Below, piece by piece: positions 23,452 through 37,600 of a DNA stretch of 64,000 nucleotides. The notes beneath the pieces are model-generated. The model saw only the letters and a program-made list of their open reading frames with translations, made no database searches and was not told the origin of the DNA. The translations under genes and the position numbers were made by a program. Position 1 is the first letter of the stretch. Each line of letters begins with the position of its first letter. The DNA is taken from assembly GCA_040954595.2 (NCBI GenBank), contig CM082578.2, positions 10,974,001 through 11,038,000 of the forward strand. The letters are read 5' to 3'. The DNA comes from Balanoglossus misakiensis. Taxonomy: Eukaryota > Hemichordata.

Positions 23452-26400
23452 AATGACGGATCCCCTCGTTCAGCAGAGCCCCTTTCCATTCAACAACGGG
23501 GCAGCAAAAAAACCTCTGCGGTTATCACAGGTACTTGATGCCGCGCGCGATATCTCTCTACCTCAGAGTGTGTTCCGGCTTATCCCAAGACAAGATGTCA
23601 TCAATATCTAAACAGTACCGAAAAAAAAAAAAAAATAGAAAACGCGAGAATATTTCACATTATTGACATACATTATAATTAACGGATGCAAGCGGCGCTT
23701 TAATATGGCCATTAGCTTCTGCGTAGGGGCGAACAGGAATTCAAGGCAGCACTGCGGGCTGTAGCCGAAGGAACCGTGCTCATTATTTGTTTTCTCTACT
23801 AACAATTTCCCTGCAGACGACCTCCAGAGCAAGCCTCCCCGCGAACGAATCGATACTGGGCATCGGGCGTAAACGGCATATTTTGCTTTCCATTGACCGT
23901 ATCGCATTCAAATCTCCGGCGCTCCATTTTCATCTGACTAATGCGGGTTACATGCATTATTGTCCTCTGCGCCGCCGCTAATCAGTCGCGCACATCGGCG
24001 ACGTGTAAAAACCTCCAAATCGGCTCGCCGTCAGATCCGGCGGACCTGGGATTTTGCTGTCATTATCCGCCAGGCACGACGAATGCCATTTTTCGCTCCA
24101 AATTCCCCCCTCGTTCGCTGCCAGGGTAAATCCGTCTGCCGCGGTTTCGATCAAGCGTCTCGATCGGCAATCTCAGTGAAACACGAATTCAAATTTTACA
24201 CTGATCGATAATAACATCATTATGGTCATTCTCCACTAATGGATGATGGGAATTCGGCATTGGTGGACGTTTTTCGTTCACTGGCCGCACGGCTGAACGC
24301 GAAAGAGGGCCCTGTTTTTTCTCTCCCCGGCAAAATTAAAGCTGTCTTTTAGACATAACAGCGAGGACGATAGGAAGACTGTCAGGCATATGGGCCTTAT
24401 TGACTATTAAAGACAAAAACTGCAATGCCTTCCGTTGTTCATTATTCTATGCACGTCGAAGGTTGACACTAGTCGGGGAATAAACAGCGGGGCTGCCAAA
24501 CCTTTTTTTTTCTCCACTGTCAATGAGAAGTGACGAGATGAAAGCGAAAAGCTGACCATTTTCATTATATATGTGTGACCGATCTGCTGCCGAGGAAATT
24601 TATTCTCAATTTTGATTACATCAGCGCAGAGGCTCGGGATGTAAATTTCCTGTGGATGGACCGCTATCGATAAACAGCACACTCCGTCGCATCCGGCCTT
24701 TTCCCCTGTATATTCAAACGAATCTCTAAACCGCTCAGAAAAAAATTAAAAACTGCCGATTTTGACGCGAGCGTTCTGTGAGTTAACCCTGCAAAGCAGT
24801 CATTATTGTGAAAGGAAATTCGCTTCGGTGTTCAATTCTGTCGACTGAAGGTCACGCGAACAATTTCACTGATGTGGAGACTTACCGTGGCGACACAGAC
24901 GATTCCTCCCCCATCGATGGCAATAACCATCGCTGCGAAACACTCATAGCGGAGTGTGGGCTAATGCCGACGACGCCATGGTCCTACGAAGTGTCAGCGG
25001 CACCATTGGCCCCCGTCGATAGTTCTCCCGAAGAAAAAACGCGATGGGTTTTGACGCTCCTTTCTCTTTTTGATATCAGCCTAGGCAGGCAGGCAGGCAG
25101 ACATGTTATTCTTTCCATGGACATCCTCCGCTAACAGATCATAAAAGAGAAACTGGGGATTACCAGTGCGCAGTCGCAAATCTTTTGTCGCTGCATCTGT
25201 TAAAAAAAAAAGCCAGCAGCAGCGGCGGTCAGCTAAATGGCACCGTTAGAGGGCGACGTTACAATTATCCCATTCAAGTCGGCTCCCTTTCTTCACACCA
25301 CCTGGGGTGGAGTCTGGACAGCTGTGCGACCCGCCATCGAACTGGATACGCTTTACTTTTTATCGCAGACAATATAGCAATGAATACGCCCGATTTATGC
25401 TGTATGTCAGCCACATGCTTTACTGGTGATGAGATTCATATTTTTCAATTAAACACAAAAAGACCACTTTCAACATGAATCGTCTCCCAAGTCGAACGAG
25501 TATCTAAGGAAAAAGAAAGATTTCAGCATAACGCATTTTACTCTATAACTTTGTCATTATTTCATGTTAAACTACCTTTCCGGGTAAAACATTCCAAGAG
25601 TAGCATGCAGCAGGACGTACCACAATCGGAATCTCACACCGAATAACGGACGTGACACGGTCATTTCGATGACCTCTCCGGTGTCAGATCTTGGAGTTTC
25701 TTTTGTTGATCATGTCGTGACGGGATCTCTACATATCTGTATGTCAGTTTAATTTGTCGACAGTGGATCGGTATGCAAAAGTAAAACCGATTGCTGGAAA
25801 CATGCTTTCATTTGGTCGGATGCTTTCATAATATTCTGACAAAGGGGAGTAAAGGAAATGAAGCTATTCGCGAAATGTGGCCAAGAATTTCGGCTTCATT
25901 GATCCTTCCTCTACGTTTGAAATGTATTGCTGTGAAACTGTAAACACAGTACGCGCATGTGCACACCCTTTCAATCAGGTAGCCCTTTTTGCCGCAATTT
26001 TATTGGGAAATAAGATGTACATCACTGATTTGGCGCAGACAAATGTGAGACTTCGAAACACTGGAAGAGGTGAAAAAGTTTTCATGTACAATACCTTACG
26101 TTTCTTATAATGTTAGTCATATTTCTTTTAATATACTTAAATGTATACAAGTATGACTGAAGCTACCATTGGATCCCTTGTGTAAATCCTCTCTTTTTCC
26201 CTTCTAAATTTACCACTATGGGCGGACGAAAACAGTCAAAGACAGAGAAATCAGCCCTTTCACCACCATTTCCCATGGTATGTGGGTTCAACAACACCAC
26301 TGAAAAAGGGGGAGATCGAAATGAACTATGGGGTGTAAGGGTTACATGAGTTGTGTGAAAGGGTTATTAATGGTCTGAAAAGTCAGTATGGTTGCAACTG

Positions 26401-28360
26401 CTGTATAACACTACAAACAATGCGTGAGTTAAAAACAGCTGAAAAGGAAAACACTCTTGAAAGAAAACTAAAGCCCCTCTGAGGGAGTTTCTACTTCAGA
26501 ATAGCAAAATTTTCAGGCTGGGAACCTTTCGAGTGATTTTTCCCCAATTAATTTTCAATAAATTCTTGATTTTTTAAAACATGTCTCTTCCAGAATAGTA
26601 ATACAAAAGCAAATACTTTCCAGAGAGAAGCCAACTTTTAACTCATTCACCTCGGAAGAGGGGGGGGGGGGTTAAATTCTTGCATGCCATGCCATACAGT
26701 GTAGGTCACCGGGGCAGGATTCGATGGGTTAAATTACATGTTTAACAATAGTACGTGAATTTCATTCGAAAAAAGTGGAACATACATGTACTAGGACTGG
26801 TCATGGAGGTAGACGCAAGCTTCTGCCTCCATGATCTGGTAAAGTAATGCATACGTTTTAGAGAAGGAATGACAACTTCATATACTGTCCACGTGCAAAT
26901 GGGTCACAGCAGATCGCACAGATTATTGGTCTCATTTCTGTAAATAAACCACTACACATGTCTTTCTCCAGGTGCTACAGCTGGTAGCAGCATTGCTCTC
27001 GGTACATCACCCGGACTGGTGTTATCAGTTCAAATCTGACATGACCAGATTTATATTCAGTCTGTTCGATGACTTACTAGCGTCAAGTAGTGGTAACTGG
27101 TACGGCCGGTGTTACAGTGAGAAGCTGCCACTTTTGTTTTGTGGTGGCATATTACGGCCTCAGCTCTTCTGACAATTATTAAACCATCCACCGGAGTCAC
27201 TCGTCTGTAGCACGGTATTGTTTGATTCTACCCACAGTAGGCCAGTGTACGTGTACACGGTTTTACTTCCGGGTTCAAAGCGAAGCACCGCCACTCGATG
27301 AAGTTGAGTACGTGTTCTGGAATCTGCACGGGCTGACGGAGGTGTTCTTATGTCTACGAATAGCGGAAAATTATCTCTTTGGCGGGTACAGAAACTAAGT
27401 TACTGAGTAGGTGGGCGTTGGTATTCGTCGAACTTACGCCCTCCGTGGTGAGGCTGGCAGCAGTTGACACTATATGAAGTTGTTTCGCTACTGCATTTTC
27501 TTCGTTTCTACAAAATATTTTAAAAAGTGTCTGACTAAACTCTGTATCAAGACTTGATCATCATCATTTTCATTACACAGCTTTCTCTCGCTCTCTCTCT
27601 GTTATCGGTCAAAAAATATAAACCTGTCCATGGTGGCAGCCATATTGGATGTACGGTAGTGGTATCACTGCTGCCCGCCGCCCGACCTCTTTCTTGCATA
27701 TGCACCTAGGCACGCGAATATACCGAGAATTCCAATAGTAAGGCCGATGATCAAGGCAATGGCGTCTCCTGCATCAAATGCCGATACCACTGGGAGACAA
27801 AGAGTCAGATATATGAGAACAAACTGCCAGAACTCTGCCATCTTTGCGTCGTATCCACTTCTACGGGAGGATTACCACGTACTGCATGAACTTCACGTGA
27901 TACAAAATATCAAGTCATGTGACGGCGCTGCGCTGACCTCACGCTGTTGGCACATCCTATTATTACCATAGGGGTGTGAAACTTTCATGGCGCTTGAACA
28001 ATCATAACTTATATTTCTTCTTTTTTAATTCTCTGACTAGTGTTGTTTGCGCCTTGTATATACAGTGAATTACCAATTTGTGGTTACAGAGCTGTATATG
28101 TGGGGGAAATTATAGCTGTACAGAATAAACGCATTAAGACTGTCAGGAGAAAAGAATAGGCAATCGTGGGCTGAAGCACGAAAACTTTTTGTGCTATCTA
28201 AAGTTTATCAGAGCTGTTCTCCCCGAACGATTTTGCAATGTTGTGCAATGCATTGTGAAGTACACAGTGAAGTCCGCCATCACCTGACGGGAGAATGACG
28301 TAAATTGTTTTCATCACGTGACTTGATCGAAGGTTGTTGCTGCTGCTGACTGCCAACATA
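23452..28360. other. Intergenic DNA between the SREB-type receptor and eIF4E3
   Basis: The two genes are divergently transcribed, so the promoters of both should lie in this 4.9 kb. I do not see a clear TATA box or a compelling exon. A 14-base A run lies near 23621-23634 and a 12-base G run at 26660-26671. A segment near 26970-27175 has a splice-acceptor-like start and an open frame but no recognisable protein. Confidence 0.45.
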
Positions 28361-31300
28361 ATGGCGGCCACTGCATCGACACTCGGGAAAATCCAGCCTT
28401 CGGATTTGACTGCGTCTGAACCCGGCGAACTATCACACAGCACGATCGCTGAAATAAATGATACCGATAAATCTGGTGTGCCCCTAAATACTCCATGGAC
28501 TTTCTGGCTCGATAGGTGAGTGAAATCCCGCCACTTCCTGAACGGTGCTGTGTTCTCGATCGAGCTCGAGTGTCACACATCAGCTGGCCTGTCAATGTTT
28601 TGTGTCACATAACAATGACGCTCAAGTCTAGAAAAATGCACAAACGTCTTTCAAGCTATCATCCCGTATAAGACACTTAATGAAATAAACCCCGCTCCAT
28701 TTGTACAGATCACTGACATGGTTAGTGTCGGATTAGGTAAAGTGATCAATTTGAAAATTTCAAACCGGCGATATTTTCATGCAATTGGGGCGGAACGAAC
28801 ACAGGGACAACCAGGATGGACCCCAGTGGCTAGGTCCGATGTATGTCGGCATCGGGACCTTTCGTCAGGATGCGGTCAGTCATCGCTGACGTTTGTATCT
28901 GGCCGCCATTTAACAATATGAAACTACATAATAGCACATTCTTACTTTCACGATTTTAATTTCTTAAGCAAAAACTGTCAACACTGTCACCCATTGTTGC
29001 ATCTCGCGATGAAGTGTAACCTGGTCTCATCCCTCCATTGATATTATTGAATCAAATACTGTTAATACTAGTCACGACTGAAGAATTCGGCATACGAAAT
29101 TTGACCAGGAGTGATTTACGGAGATGAAATCATGAACACTTCAGAAGACGTCATCTACCCTGAATGGTGGGACGTTCCCTTTAATCATATAGAGGTCTTT
29201 CAGTTTGGAGACAAAGGAACCCTGGCAGTCATCATGAGGACTGCAGTGTGTTCTTGGAAAAGAATGACGAATAATGAGAATGAAAGTGTCTTTTGGCCTT
29301 AATGTTTATGCCCTAGTAACCGACTTATGAAAGGTTGTATTAAGGATCTGTCAAGGTCATATAAAAATGTCAATTCAACAATATTGTGGCTAGCCTGAAA
29401 AGGTAAATGATACCAGTAACCTGGTTGGGGATTTCCCCTTGTCATTTCACAAGAATTCCCCCATGACGCAATTAGTTCCTGTTGTTCAAAGAAGGCGAAG
29501 ATGCCACAATCCAATATGGCACATGCAAAAAATATGTTACAACTGGGCTTTTTGTAACAAATGTACAAATGTCATGTATAACCCAGAAAAAAATAAACCA
29601 ACAAATTAATTTTAATAACTAATTTGTCTTTGGAACAGTGACACGTTCAGCTAGAAAATGGTATGATACATACATGTTCTATTAATAGCATATTGCATAC
29701 CTGCTTAGGATCAAAAAGGTTGCTGGACTATGTGGTCCCTGTCCCAGTAATATACATACAATGTAGCCAGTTGGTGGCAATTCATTTGCATATTTAATGA
29801 ACTAAATAATATTTAATTGTAATCAGTATCTGAGTGGCCATTGCCAATTAAATTGACCTTGGACTTTATTTTGTGACATGGCCGTGTTTGTTTCTACGGA
29901 TGGAGCTTTGGTCAGGTGAATAGAGCATGTACCATGCATTCTGCATGTCTCTATCTGGGGACCCAGTACATGTAATGGTTTGGATGAGCCACTTCCCTTA
30001 GAAATACACTCCGTTTTGTTGTTCTTTTGCCAGCCACATCATGTAAATAGCCAGGCAGTGTCCACCCCAAATTGATTGCAACACTGCTCTAGTGTTGCTG
30101 ACTAATGCCATTGTTTACGACCTTTGACCCAGGTCAGAAGGTTGACCTCAAGGTTAGCGTGATGAAAAGATACCCATGTACTTCACATTGTTGTAGCCAT
30201 GATGACACTGTTATGAGTATTCACTGAGTAGTCTAAATACATATATCATAATGTGTGCGTCCAAAATAATGAAGCTATGAATGCCATATTTCCTATATTT
30301 CTTCCCTGTTCATTTGCTGCACGGATTTAAAAGGAATCTCACTGGGACATCCTACAAAATGTAGCTTACTTGTGAGGGGTGTTAGTGAGTTCTGCTGGGC
30401 ACCCCATGCCGAAATGCCCTTGGGGTGTACAAACTGCCTGAATGGGACAGAATGGCACTGTGTCCCCCAATTTTTGGCGTTGAAGACACTGTGGGAGAAA
30501 CTGAGCTTTAATCAAGAGTCCTACATTTATAATTGTGGTGTCTCATGTCTGAACTAAATTTCATCGCATGATATCTACATGCTGTCTCTCACAATGACAC
30601 CAAGGTACACACTGCAACTTGAGCCAGTGTGACCTTGTCTGACCTTGCATTCCTGTGACCCCACCTGAACCTGTAGAATGTATCAACATTGATTGATAGA
30701 TATAATGAAAACATGTCGATCTGCAGCTAATATTGTATAGTGTACACCACAGGTTTATGAACATTAACACGTATTGATGGCCACATGGATGAAATGATGT
30801 GACATCGGGTCCCTGATGATGATTTACAGTGTTGTCAGGAACAGAGGACCTGGCTTATTTCGCACAATTAAGCCAGAAGAAAAAAATACATCTTTGTTTA
30901 CAATCTCTCTGTTATTTTCGGTTCATGTACTACCTATCACTCATTTCAGTTGTACTCGAAAACAACACGACATCTGGAATGTGTTCATCTACACAGTTTG
31001 ACCAAAACATCAATTATTTCTCATCGGAAGGCTGTGTTTTGGGGGCTTGAGGGAGAGACTACAGCTTATAATTGTAAATGTGATGATTAATTATTTAAAA
31101 TGTGCAGGTGGTGCGGAGAGAGAGTGAGAAGTTTGATTGATCAGACCTTGCCCGAAGATAGAGATGACATTTAGGTGTTATCATTTTCAGCAAACCTCGA
31201 GATCCGTTTCGTGTACATGTATAATGCATTTGCTGTTTACATGATGTACATGTACATACAGGTGTATAGGGAAGAAATGCATTCATGTACACACCATCTT

Positions 31301-33434
31301 CAGGAGTGAAAATGCACTGTGGAAAAAAACACAGACTTCTGATTGAGCGGGAGTAGTTCGTATTACGTCATTGCTGTCCACATGATTCAGTGGTAACAGC
31401 TGACTGCAACCTTTGCTGAATTTTCACAGTGTTACTGATATAAACTGCAAGTTTTCAGGTTTATGTGGTTTGCTCATCCTGTTTGACTTCTGTTTGTACG
31501 CAGGTCAGTCCGTGGTGCCACTGCTGCAGAATATGAAGCTAACCTGAAAAAGATTTACACAGTACAGTCAGTTGAGGTGAGCTAAATTGTCTTGTCAAGA
31601 AGTCTTGTGACTGACTGACTGGATGGCTGGCTCTATATCATGATCTCATTTCCAACGTTACCCATGATTCAAGTTGGCACCCTGACATTCATATGTGTTG
31701 CGTGCACATCATGTGATTGCTCGCTTACAAAGTGATTGGTCAGAAGATTTGGCTTTATGTGCCAGTTTGTAAATTTCCCACATAAATTTTTTCCCGAAGT
31801 AATAATTTTTAACCATTTTTTTCCAGAGTTTTTGGAGTGTGTACAACAACATTCCAGACATCCTTGAAGTGCCCGTTCGGTATAGCTACCATCTAATGCG
31901 AGATACACGCAAACCTCTATGGTAATTCTGCCTCATATATTTAGTCCTTTGTAAAGTATAGAACTGTTTATTACACTGCTGTGTGAAGGGAAGCAGCATT
32001 GCCGACAAATACCTATCAAGCAGAACTTGTGAATGTTTCAATATTAGAAAAGTGAGGTAGAACACAATCAATGACCAATGTCTACTGTATAACTACATGT
32101 AGCTGCAGATGTTGACGCAGACAATTTATTTTAACAACACAAAAAATGTGCGGTCTTGTCCGTTTGTAGGAAACTTTGACACACACATGTTATTGTTAAA
32201 TCTGTTTATTTTTTCACATTTTTTTCTGTTTCTTCACTAGGGAAGAACCCTGCAATGCCAATGGTGGGTATTGGAAGATGAAAGTTTGGCAGTCAGACAC
32301 GGTGAGTGCGGTGCCACGCATGCGTGTATTTTTTCTCACAACCCAATACATGTATTACACTGCCGATGAAAAATAATGGACAACATGATTCCTTGTGTCA
32401 GTTTTACACAGATGACTTGTAATGTCTATTACATAGCAATTTACAACCATACCCAATGAGGTGAAACCAACACCGTAAATATGAAGATGCATCGCTTTTA
32501 TCTGATCTAGTTAATTAGCCGCCGTCCCATGACTCTTTGAAAATAAAAATGCTTTTCGTAAACAAGCCTGTGAAAATGCATCCATGCAGAAATATTGATG
32601 TAAGCTTGGATGCCATGATCGGAGCTGTTTATGTTTTATAATACTGGTCCTTCACTTATTTTTTTTTCAGTCGACTCTCTGGAAAGAACTGTTGTTAGCT
32701 GTAATTGGTGAACAATTTGCTGATGATGTGGAAAAAGGTATACATGATAACATAGCATCCACACTGCATGTATCAGTTACCATGTTGTGACCTTTGTAAC
32801 TAAATCATCAAGAGCTGATATATTATATTATAAGCAATTCTTAATCCAAACGACTTCTGTTTCCATCCTTTATATTACTAGGGGATGAAATCTGTGGACT
32901 CAGTGTCAGTAAACGAGATCGGGATGACATTGTACAGATATGGAATGTCAACGCCCTTCTAGGTCCAAAAGCCAGAGTGATGGAGAAAGTGAGGACGTTA
33001 CTTCCCGATGTTAAGATTATTACACAGTTCTATAAATGTAAGTTCTCATTTTGTTATCGTAAAAAAAAAATTATCATACTTACAGAGAAACCGTTTGTTG
33101 AATCTCATGAAATGTTTAGTGTTTTACTAGTGTCTGCCTCTGGCTAAAACCTAGCACGCTTAATTGGTTCAATTATTATGCTGGATGATGTGTGTAAAAA
33201 TTGCACAGGGGTGATATAAATACATGAAGTACTAGACCTTACACTCTCAGATGAGAAGCATTAAACACTTATCGTATCAGAGTGGCTCAGCTCTGTCATA
33301 AGCATAATATTTGTCAAACTCTTCGTTTTTCTTTGAAATGCAACACACTATGTTAATTAACATGTTGTCTATTTCTTTTCCTTTTTCTCGCAGCACATCA
33401 AACGCACTTTGCCTTTGAAGGAGAAAAGAAATAG
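28361..33434 (+). CDS. EIF4E3: Eukaryotic translation initiation factor 4E type 3 (class III eIF4E)
   Basis: Seven coding exons join in phase: 28361-28515, 31504-31576, 31827-31921, 32241-32301, 32671-32737, 32882-33037 and 33394-33434 (stop TAG), giving 215 residues against 224 in human. The protein binds the mRNA 5' cap. Class III members lack the usual Trp at eIF4E position 56. Here that position is Tyr62, within [15 protein letters not shown]; human eIF4E3 has Cys. The other key residues are present: W46 (human eIF4E W43), W79 in SVESFW (W73, the eIF4G/4E-BP contact), W108-E109 (W102-E103) and W171 in VQIWN (W166). The long matches [28 protein letters not shown] and the tail FAFEG identify eIF4E3 rather than eIF4E1 or 4E2. 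The start ATG has a good context (A at -3, G at +4). All six introns are GT-AG, and intron 1 is 3 kb. Confidence 0.97.
28516..31503 (+). other. Intron 1 of the eIF4E3 gene
   Basis: This 2,988-bp intron runs from GTGAGT to CGCAG. I see no nested gene. Frames such as 29111-29302 and 30372-30557 have no recognisable content. The remaining introns are 144-369 bp and unremarkable. Confidence 0.85.
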
Positions 33435-36400
33435 CAGCTTTGTTTTCCATCACAGTGGCCGTGTGTGTGTGTGTGTGTATATCTGTGTGACCGTGACCAT
33501 GACCTACCTTGCCACCCGGTGTCGAGGTGTGAACTAGTGTTTATCTGCTTGAGGAGGGAATAGGCATGGACAACATATATACCCGACTGTGGTTGTACAT
33601 ATTGCTGTTTTTTTCTTCATAGGAATCAGAATGGAAAGCAGAAAAAAAAACTGCCTCAGCTGCCCAGTGTACAGCGTTGATTTCTGCCAATTTGTTTATA
33701 TGTAATAACTAGATGAATGGTATGTGATCTGTTTTTAAAATGACCCCTCTGATGCAGCACACAGGTGTGTTGTGTCACATTATCACAGAAGCCGTGGGGT
33801 TTGATTTCTGGTTGTTGTTTTTTGTATTAGCATGGGAGAAACGGTTGTCACTGTCTCATAAGAACAACTTTTGCAGATGCATGGCGTATCATACCCGTTC
33901 ATTGCCGTCGCTTGGATATGGCCAGTGCCAATGTGACAACTTCAGGGTACGAACCATGGTCTCCAAGGGGACAAATGATCAGTCTAAAATTTGTAATTCT
34001 AAAAAAAGCCTCTGTGATTATGTGACATGATGTGCAAAATCAGTATTTCCTGTTTTTTTGTTGGAGAGAGAACTTGAGTCATTTACATCCATGTATCAAT
34101 GTGTGTCGTGATTTTGCCGTGTTATTACTGCAGTCTGCTGGCTGGTACCTAGTCATGCATGTTGGAGGAAAAATCCTCCAAAATGCGTGACGTGAGGCAT
34201 ATACTTGTACATATCTTTCCTTTTTTATGTGTACAAGAGCCCTGTGAAATTTGCCCCCCCCCCCCCCCCATTAATTTTCAAAAGATGAGGATGTATAAGG
34301 ATTGAGTTGCCATGCAACAGTATTCTGGGCAGGGGCCAGGCTTATGGGTCTGTGCCCCGAGTCCAAGAAAAGCTTTAAAAGATGGCCACACAGAAAAGTG
34401 TATGAAACTGTCCATAAATGGAATTATAGGACTGCAGTCATGTATGTACCCTGTGTCTGGGGCCGCAATACGAGTTTTAATAATCCCCTGTGGTGTAGCG
34501 CCCCCTATAGTTGGTGTACACATCTTTTATTCAAAAATCATGTTCAAGCAATCGAATGCTGTCATTTGTCAATTTTTTTCCACATAGCTTTTTGAATAGT
34601 ACTAGTCAGAGCCAAGAGGGTAGGTTAATTTCCTGTTTGTGTACTTTTTTTCAATTTTTGGAATACAACTACTTAATCAACCCTGTCCATTCCAAATGAA
34701 ATCAGCAACTGGTGCTGTCCTGTCAAGTATGCAAATGTTGTTTGTCAAAAAAAAAAAATTATATAATATAGAGAGAGAGAAAAAAGCATTATTTATTAGT
34801 GGTGTTTTACAAAAAACTTTGTATCTCTGTACTTCTATGTAACGTGCACCCCTCCATTATATAGTCGGGTGGACCCAGCCTCCATCCTGTCCTACAGGGT
34901 TGTACCAAGTTCTACATGATATCAGGGATTGAAGGTCCAACTTGAGACTGAAATATTTACCAGCAATTTCTATTTGTGAAAGGGGCCCAGCTATCCAGTG
35001 AACGTGGTAGAGACAACCTTAAAAAACTGAAATTTTCCAGACTTGGTGTTGGCCAATACAGGGCTTGGGAATAAAAACACACGTCTGTGACTCAGGTCTG
35101 AGACACGCACACTGGAAGGCCGGGCTCCTGTTGATCTCTCTGTATGTATAGAATTCATGTATGGCAACAGAGGCCTGGCTATGTTGTTGAGTTTGGGATG
35201 TAGTGCTAGTGTTGTTTCCACTGTGTATTTTTGCAGGGGCTACAAGTACAAGAGCTATGTTGGCTTGCCAAGCCATCTACCCATAATGCATTGCCCTGTG
35301 GTCCATGCTATCAACTGTGACTACACAACAAAACCGATGGCCAAGTCTCGCAGGTTCACATTCTCGTCACCTGTGTGTTAGAGGAAAATCACAGGCTGTA
35401 TTTCTGAGGAAAGAGTGGTTGAGATTTACCGTGCTCTCTTCTGAGGAAATTAAAAAATTGCATACATTCATTTGTGGTTTTACCAAAAAATACCTGTGTT
35501 TACTAAATTATCATTCTGTTCTAGCTAGTGTTTCAATCGCCATAAAAAAATGTGTGAACAGCGTCCAAGATCACTGCATGTGACTGGTTGAACTGTTTTG
35601 GACAATCTTATTGTTAGGGTTCAGGGGTCAGGGAGGGGAGATTGGACTGTCCCTTTAGACAGGTTTCACTGTGGACATCCACAGAACAGCAGAGTCTCAC
35701 AAAAAAATCTCTTTGCTTTCAACCCCATTACCACCAGAAAAATGGTCCACCCCTATAGTTTTCTGTGGTGCGGTTGAAACCATAAACCAGGAAATGGGGG
35801 GTTGAAGTAGTGAAGTCACATTTTATAGAACAGTATGGGTAGATGGTTCTCATCAGATTTTTTGCACATTTTTATTCATATACACAGAGAGGTAAACACA
35901 GTTTTGAAGGAATCCATTTTTTAGCATGATACTTTGTAGTTTTGTGGACACAAACTTGCTCCATGTGGAAAGACACTAATATAATATTAATAATAATGAT
36001 GATAATATATATATTTTTAAAGCAGTGTTCTCATGTGGATTTTGTAATACAATCATCGTCATTGTAAACCTTATAAATTATTTGTACGTTTTTACCGAGG
36101 TAGATACGTAGTGTGTGTAGCTTTTATTGATTTTTACGAGTCAAGGAATCTTGGCTCAACTTGTAATGGATGGAGTTGTTTATTTTAGCAGTGATGTCAG
36201 ACTGTTGGTGTTTTAACTGTGATAAACTTAATCGTTTCTTTCTGGCTATTTTCTGAAATTGTTATCCTTGCTCCATTTTTCCCCTCTCGTGTAGTCACGT
36301 CTTATTTGCCAGTTCAGTGGTAGAGTTCTGTTCATCTATGCTGTTTGACTGGTGTCTTGCTTGGTTTTAGTGATGTCATCTTTTGAACAGTGCTCCGTTT

Positions 36401-37600
36401 TATAATTTTACTCCAAAAAAAGAGCCCTGTGTTGGTTTTAGAATTTGCGATTGTGAAGTTTGTCTTTTATTGAATTTTCCGGTAACTGTGGATCAACCCT
36501 GCTGCACTGTTCCCGATTTGACCGTCCGACGGGTGGCATTTATACAAAAGACTTAGTTGGCGAATTTTCACCTTATCCATTTAACTGACATAGTTTCCGT
36601 CATTTTGACTTGTGATATCTCTTGTCTTGTCTTGCATGAAAAGAACAACGACATCGACAGGCCTTATGCCTGAATGATTCCGACTCAGCGCAAACGGCTG
36701 TTCAAAATCATTGTCTGACGTCAGTTTTTAGAATTTACAGTTTAAACACTGGAATGCATTGGAAAGTGTGATCAGAAATTTTTGGATTCTAAATTTTGCT
36801 ACAAATTGGTAGAAAATTTCCTCTAAAGATGTAGTTCACCTGTAAATCTCAACTACAAACATTCTGTTTTTGTCATAAAACCAGACAAAAAGGCAGCATA
36901 AACTCTACCCTGGTTTGTGTCGTACAAATAGTGCATTGCAATGTACCATGGGAGAGTGTGTACGTCATCTGAGTTACTAATAAAATCAAATCATGATCCA
37001 TTGATATATGCAATGTTCAGGAATTCTCCCTGCCATGGTCAGTGTTGGCAAAGCTAGACCCCCTAGGTCAGTGTTGGCAAAGCTAGACCCCCTAGGTCAG
37101 AGCTGCTAATGCTGCATAATTTGCTGTTACAAGAAACTGCTTTGTAATACTTAAGCATGTTAAGTACTTCGTATTCTTTTCTCTGACAGTTTGCCCCTGG
37201 TACTTGTAGTTTTTACTTGCAGATGGAAGTTTGATATTTTAAATATGGTACAGTGCAGATAAATTTACAATGCAGATTCTTGCTAAAAAGACATTTGAAA
37301 TTAGGAAAAAAAAGAGGGAAATTATGCATTTTGTCATGGGTTTGAACATTTATTGATACAAAAAAACAAGTATGTTGTTATCTGAAATAAAAGCTGGTTT
37401 ACTATTTAATGTGAGAAAAAGGGTCTGTAAGCCTGTTTTATAGTTGAAAACAGTTTAGGTGTACAGGTCATTATGAATGCGTGTAGTCCTTAAAGTTTAC
37501 TTTAATATTGGTGAAGCATTATATTTATCCTCAAATGAATAAAGTTGTTCAAGAAATGATCTTACTTTGCATTGTTGTGGATTATTTATCACATCTGATC
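33435..37600 (+). other. Probable long 3' untranslated and flanking region of the eIF4E3 gene
   Basis: No coding exon follows the eIF4E3 stop for about 4 kb. The region is T-rich, with a GT run just after the stop (33462-33478), a 16-base C run at 34254-34269 and an A run near 34748. AATAAA occurs at 37386-37391 and 37538-37543, and either would suit a long 3' UTR. That the transcript extends this far is inference. Frames at 33740-34030 and 34302-34595 look accidental. Confidence 0.4.
37038..37100. repeat. 29-bp tandem repeat, 2.2 copies
   Basis: The unit starts GTCAGTGTTGGCAAAGC and ends CCCCCTAG. Copies at 37038-37066 and 37067-37095 are identical, and a third begins with GTCAG. Perfect identity implies a recent duplication. 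It lies in the probable 3' region of eIF4E3. Confidence 0.95.

Noticed and set aside
26966-27172. Frame after an acceptor-like CTTTCTCCAG, with weak A-box and B-box-like words suggesting a tRNA-derived SINE
   Set aside because: The B-box-like AGTTCAAATCT matches poorly, no cloverleaf or A-rich tail could be drawn, and the peptide is unrecognised.
33740-35583. Several 70-97 residue frames downstream of the eIF4E3 stop
   Set aside because: They lie in the probable 3' untranslated region, overlap one another in different frames and lack any conserved content.
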